Below, piece after piece: positions 61,494-64,000 of a stretch of DNA of 64,000 nt. Made by a program: the position numbers and the translations under genes. Numbering within the stretch: the stretch's first letter is position 1; each line of letters begins with the position of its first letter. The notes beneath the pieces were generated by a model. It had not been told where the DNA came from. It worked only from the letters and a program-made list of their open reading frames with translations, and ran no database searches. Source of the stretch: Flavivirga amylovorans (GTDB taxonomy: Bacteria; Bacteroidota; Bacteroidia; Flavobacteriales; Flavobacteriaceae); assembly GCF_030540875.1 (NCBI RefSeq), contig NZ_JAUOEM010000011.1:1-64000 (forward strand), read 5' to 3'.

Positions 61494-61503
61494 AATTTTG
61501 AGT

Positions 61504-62451
61504 TTATTTTCCTATTAAATAAGCGCTAAAAATAATGTATGCTATAAGTAATAGAGAAGCTTCCCATCTATCTAGTTTTAATCTTTTACCAGTAAACATA
61601 AAAAATAGCAAAAATACCGTACCACCTATAAAAAAGTAAATAGAATAGTCAAAGTTTGAAGTATAATCAAGAGGATAAATTAATGCGCTTGTGGATAAAA
61701 CAAATAAAATATTAAAAATATTAGATCCTATTACATTTCCTATAACCATATCACTATTCTTTTTCAAGGCAGCCACAACAGAGGTCACTAATTCTGGAAG
61801 TGAAGTGCCTGCTGCAATAATAGTTAGCCCAATAACCTTTTTACTAATACCTAAACTTGTCGCTAAATTCACGGCATTGTCTACTACAAGTTTTCCACCT
61901 ATCATTAAACCTATCAATCCAATTATTATTAGAAACCATATTCTAAGATTTGAGGTTAAAACCATATTAGAATCAGGTACTTTAGGATCATCTTTAGCCT
62001 GATTATAAATATAAAACAAAAAAAGCCCAAATAGCAATAAAAGAAAGATACTTTCCAATCTGGAAATACCATTAGAAGACGAAAAAAAATTACTTACCAA
62101 TATTAAAAGGAGTATTCCAGCAAGTAACGAAATAGGAATCTCATTTTTAACTACTTTTGATTGTACTGTAATAGGAAGTATTAGTCCAGAAATCCCCAAG
62201 ATGATGAAGAGATTAAAATTATTACTTCCTATAACATTTCCAAAAACAATTTCTGAATGCCCTTCAAAAGAAGCTATTATATTTACTATAACTTCGGGAG
62301 CAGAGGTTCCAAATGCCACAATGGTTAAACCAATGGCTAAATCTGAAATATTATTTTTCTTGGCGAGTAAGGTAGCTCCACGTATCATCCAGTCAGCTCC
62401 TTTTATAAGAAATAGAAAACCTAATATTATAAATACGATAGAAATTATCAT
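61504..62451 (-). CDS. Na+/Ca2+ exchanger-family antiporter (YrbG-like)
   Basis: 315 residues, about ten membrane helices in two halves. Each half has the CaCA alpha-repeat: IGLTIVAFGTSAPEVIVNII with GNVIGSN, and IGLTIIAAGTSLPELVTSVV with GNVIGSN. It exports Ca2+ or similar ions against a Na+ or proton gradient. It lies 10 bases upstream of the pyruvate-kinase-like gene on the same strand. Confidence 0.94.
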   Translation of the reverse strand: MIISIVFIILGFLFLIKGADWMIRGATLLAKKNNISDLAIGLTIVAFGTSAPEVIVNIIASFEGHSEIVFGNVIGSNNFNLFIILGISGLILPITVQSKVVKNEIPISLLAGILLLILVSNFFSSSNGISRLESIFLLLLFGLFLFYIYNQAKDDPKVPDSNMVLTSNLRIWFLIIIGLIGLMIGGKLVVDNAVNLATSLGISKKVIGLTIIAAGTSLPELVTSVVAALKKNSDMVIGNVIGSNIFNILFVLSTSALIYPLDYTSNFDYSIYFFIGGTVFLLFFMFTGKRLKLDRWEASLLLIAYIIFSAYLIGK

Positions 62452-62579
62452 TTCATTTTTTGCTGGGTTATCAAAGTTTTAATGACTTCCAAGATTAGAG
62501 GTTGTAATAATTAATTTGTTCTATAAAGAAAGGTCATAATACCACTTTTCATTAATGTCTTCATATGCCTAAATGCAAT

Positions 62580-64000
62580 TTATTTTAGGAGTTCTTGAGA
62601 GCTTATTTTATCCATTGCGTCTCTTGCAAAGCCCTGAACTTTGGAATCGTTATTTTCAATAAGAGTCTCCAGAATAGGTAAATATTTGGCATCCGCAATT
62701 TGCTGGATTAAATATAGAACAGCAAGTTTTAATTTTAAATCCCTTCCCTTTAATATAGAGGTAAAACAATCCATTTCGGTAACCTTATTCTTGTTTATCA
62801 TTTCAATCACTTCTTCTGAAGAGGTATCTAAAATAGAGGCCTCTACAATAGGAATCAGTACATTTTTTAATTTAGGGTTTAATAGGATATCCAAAAACTC
62901 AATCGCATTGGTTCGCTTTTCTTGTTCTTCGCTCAAAATACCTTGATAGGCGATCTGTATATCTTTTTTAGAATATTTAAGCTCTAAAAGTTTAAAAATA
63001 CGTTCCAGACCAGCATCTAGTCGCCGTTCTAACAACTCCATTAAGCTTTCTCTTGCATCTATCTCCTTTTCAGATAAAGCATGTTTTAATTTTTTTTTCT
63101 TAAAGTAATGCATTATAATTTGAGTATGCATTGCATTTAATGTAACATCATATAGTTTACATTCTTCCAGAATTAATTTTGCAATTTTATTTTTGTCGAA
63201 TGCCAATTCGCTTTTTTCCGATTTTAAATTTGATAAAGCTTTTAATGATTCTATTCTGATAGCAAGGTCGTCCGAGTTTATGAAAACAGAAAATAACACA
63301 TTTACAGATTGTTGGCTTTTAAATGCTGCAATGACTTGAGGTAGCAACTTTCGTATAGAAAGAGACATGTTTTTATCAACGATTTTAAGTTGTAAAGATT
63401 CCATTATAGCAGGGCCATAGTTAAGTAAGGCTGTTATTATTTGAGGTCTATATAACTTGTCTTCAATAAATTCTAATAATCGATCAATAAATTCTTCGTG
63501 CATCGTATAGCCAGCAGCTTTTATTGCATGATTCCTTACTTTGATATTGGGATTGTTTAGATTTCCGGAAATAAGAGAATATCCTTCTTTATGATCGCCG
63601 TATCCAATAATATCTAATAGTTTAACGATTTGAGTCTCTTTCTCTGTTTGATCAGACACGAACTCAATTTCCGATAGCTTTTTTTCGACTCTTGTAGAAA
63701 AATCATATTTGTCTTTTAATGTACTATTGCCCCTGGCTTCTTTTGATAGGCAAAGTAATGCGACATCTGCAATAAATTTGTTAGGATGATCCAAAAAAAT
63801 ATCAAAAATGAGGGTTTCATTATTTTCAGCATGTTTTAGTAAATATTCAAGTGAGGCCAGAACCACATTTTCATCATTGATTTCTAATAACTTTTTAATT
63901 TCGATAGCAATACTTTCATTGTTGAAAAAGTAAAAGTTCCTGATAGCTTCTGCTTTTATTTTATGAGAAGGGTGTGCTATTAAAGGTCTTATAAATGCTG
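62580..64000 (-). CDS. HEAT-repeat protein (partial, N-terminus beyond window)
   Basis: The minus frame is open from the window edge (AFIRPLIAHPSHKIKAEAIR) through about 470 residues to a stop at 62580. It is built of two-helix HEAT-type repeats (NPNIKVRNHAIKAAGYTMHE; SDDLAIRIESLKALSNLKSE; NDSKVQGFARDAMDKISSQE). An internal Met at 63866 is not the start, because repeat-like sequence continues upstream of it. In Bacteroidota such tails can be attached to nucleotide transporters or signalling domains, but that part is not visible. Confidence 0.8.
   Translation of the reverse strand, partial: AFIRPLIAHPSHKIKAEAIRNFYFFNNESIAIEIKKLLEINDENVVLASLEYLLKHAENNETLIFDIFLDHPNKFIADVALLCLSKEARGNSTLKDKYDFSTRVEKKLSEIEFVSDQTEKETQIVKLLDIIGYGDHKEGYSLISGNLNNPNIKVRNHAIKAAGYTMHEEFIDRLLEFIEDKLYRPQIITALLNYGPAIMESLQLKIVDKNMSLSIRKLLPQVIAAFKSQQSVNVLFSVFINSDDLAIRIESLKALSNLKSEKSELAFDKNKIAKLILEECKLYDVTLNAMHTQIIMHYFKKKKLKHALSEKEIDARESLMELLERRLDAGLERIFKLLELKYSKKDIQIAYQGILSEEQEKRTNAIEFLDILLNPKLKNVLIPIVEASILDTSSEEVIEMINKNKVTEMDCFTSILKGRDLKLKLAVLYLIQQIADAKYLPILETLIENNDSKVQGFARDAMDKISSQELLK

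Noticed and set aside
1-64000. CRISPR array, rRNA operon or prophage
   Set aside because: No evenly spaced direct repeats, no rRNA-like stretches and no phage structural genes were found on reading both strands.

Overview
The window looks like chromosomal DNA of a marine-type member of the Flavobacteriaceae (Bacteroidota). The evidence is low G+C, TAnnTTTG-type -7 promoter elements, a SusC/SusD pair with FecI/FecR-type regulation, many lipoproteins, a zeaxanthin-type carotenoid cluster and the ruvX-def-DUF5606 gene order. There is one tRNA (Leu, GAG anticodon), no rRNA and no CRISPR array.

Layout. (1) 1-4.3 kb: housekeeping genes (ruvX, def, a DUF5606 protein, a Crp/Fnr regulator, a duplicated-domain lipoprotein, a TlpA-like thioredoxin). 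(2) 4.3-8.7 kb, minus strand: carotenoid operon (fused CrtYc/CrtYd-type cyclase, crtZ, crtB, crtI) behind a CarH-like MerR/B12 regulator that keeps the W-x9-EH and E-x-H-x-x-G motifs, so light control through adenosylcobalamin is likely. (3) 8.7-17.5 kb: hotdog thioesterase, tRNA-Leu, isocitrate dehydrogenase, an exported beta-carbonic anhydrase with a YitT protein and two small-protein genes, mixed with remnants of SigJ, nitroreductase, LysR, AraC and DUF5107 genes. (4) 17.5-46.5 kb: a polysaccharide utilisation locus (PUL) for a fucose- and alpha-galactose-bearing glycan: GH95, GH29, GH36, GH95-like, tandem 3-keto-disaccharide hydrolase, ECF sigma, FecR, SusC, SusD, DUF5703, GH3, GH29 and a beta-helix GH141-like enzyme. 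At least six further genes in it are broken relics. (5) 46.5-47.2 kb: a roughly 550-bp element with terminal inverted repeats cuts a GH2 gene, followed by a tRNA 3'-end fragment with its terminator. (6) 47.5-64 kb: stress/envelope genes (short MscS, CorA, Usp, TerB-like), an exported glucan-water-dikinase-like protein paired with an exported serine hydrolase, then the compact operon circularly permuted ATP-grasp / alpha-E / Anbu proteasome-like / transglutaminase, and on the minus strand a pyruvate-kinase homologue with a long N-terminal extension, a Na+/Ca2+ antiporter and a HEAT-repeat protein running off the edge.

Most notable signals. First, three copies of a 158-170 bp intergenic hairpin element share a 17-base quasi-palindromic centre (GCATAGCAnnGCTAYGG), while their end arms differ between copies yet pair within each copy. 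I do not recognise this family. Second, the 51.6-60 kb block joins an exported dikinase-like ATP-grasp protein and a serine hydrolase to the known Anbu/ATP-grasp/alpha-E/transglutaminase module. Third, two PUL promoters 19.6 kb apart share a roughly 120-bp upstream block.
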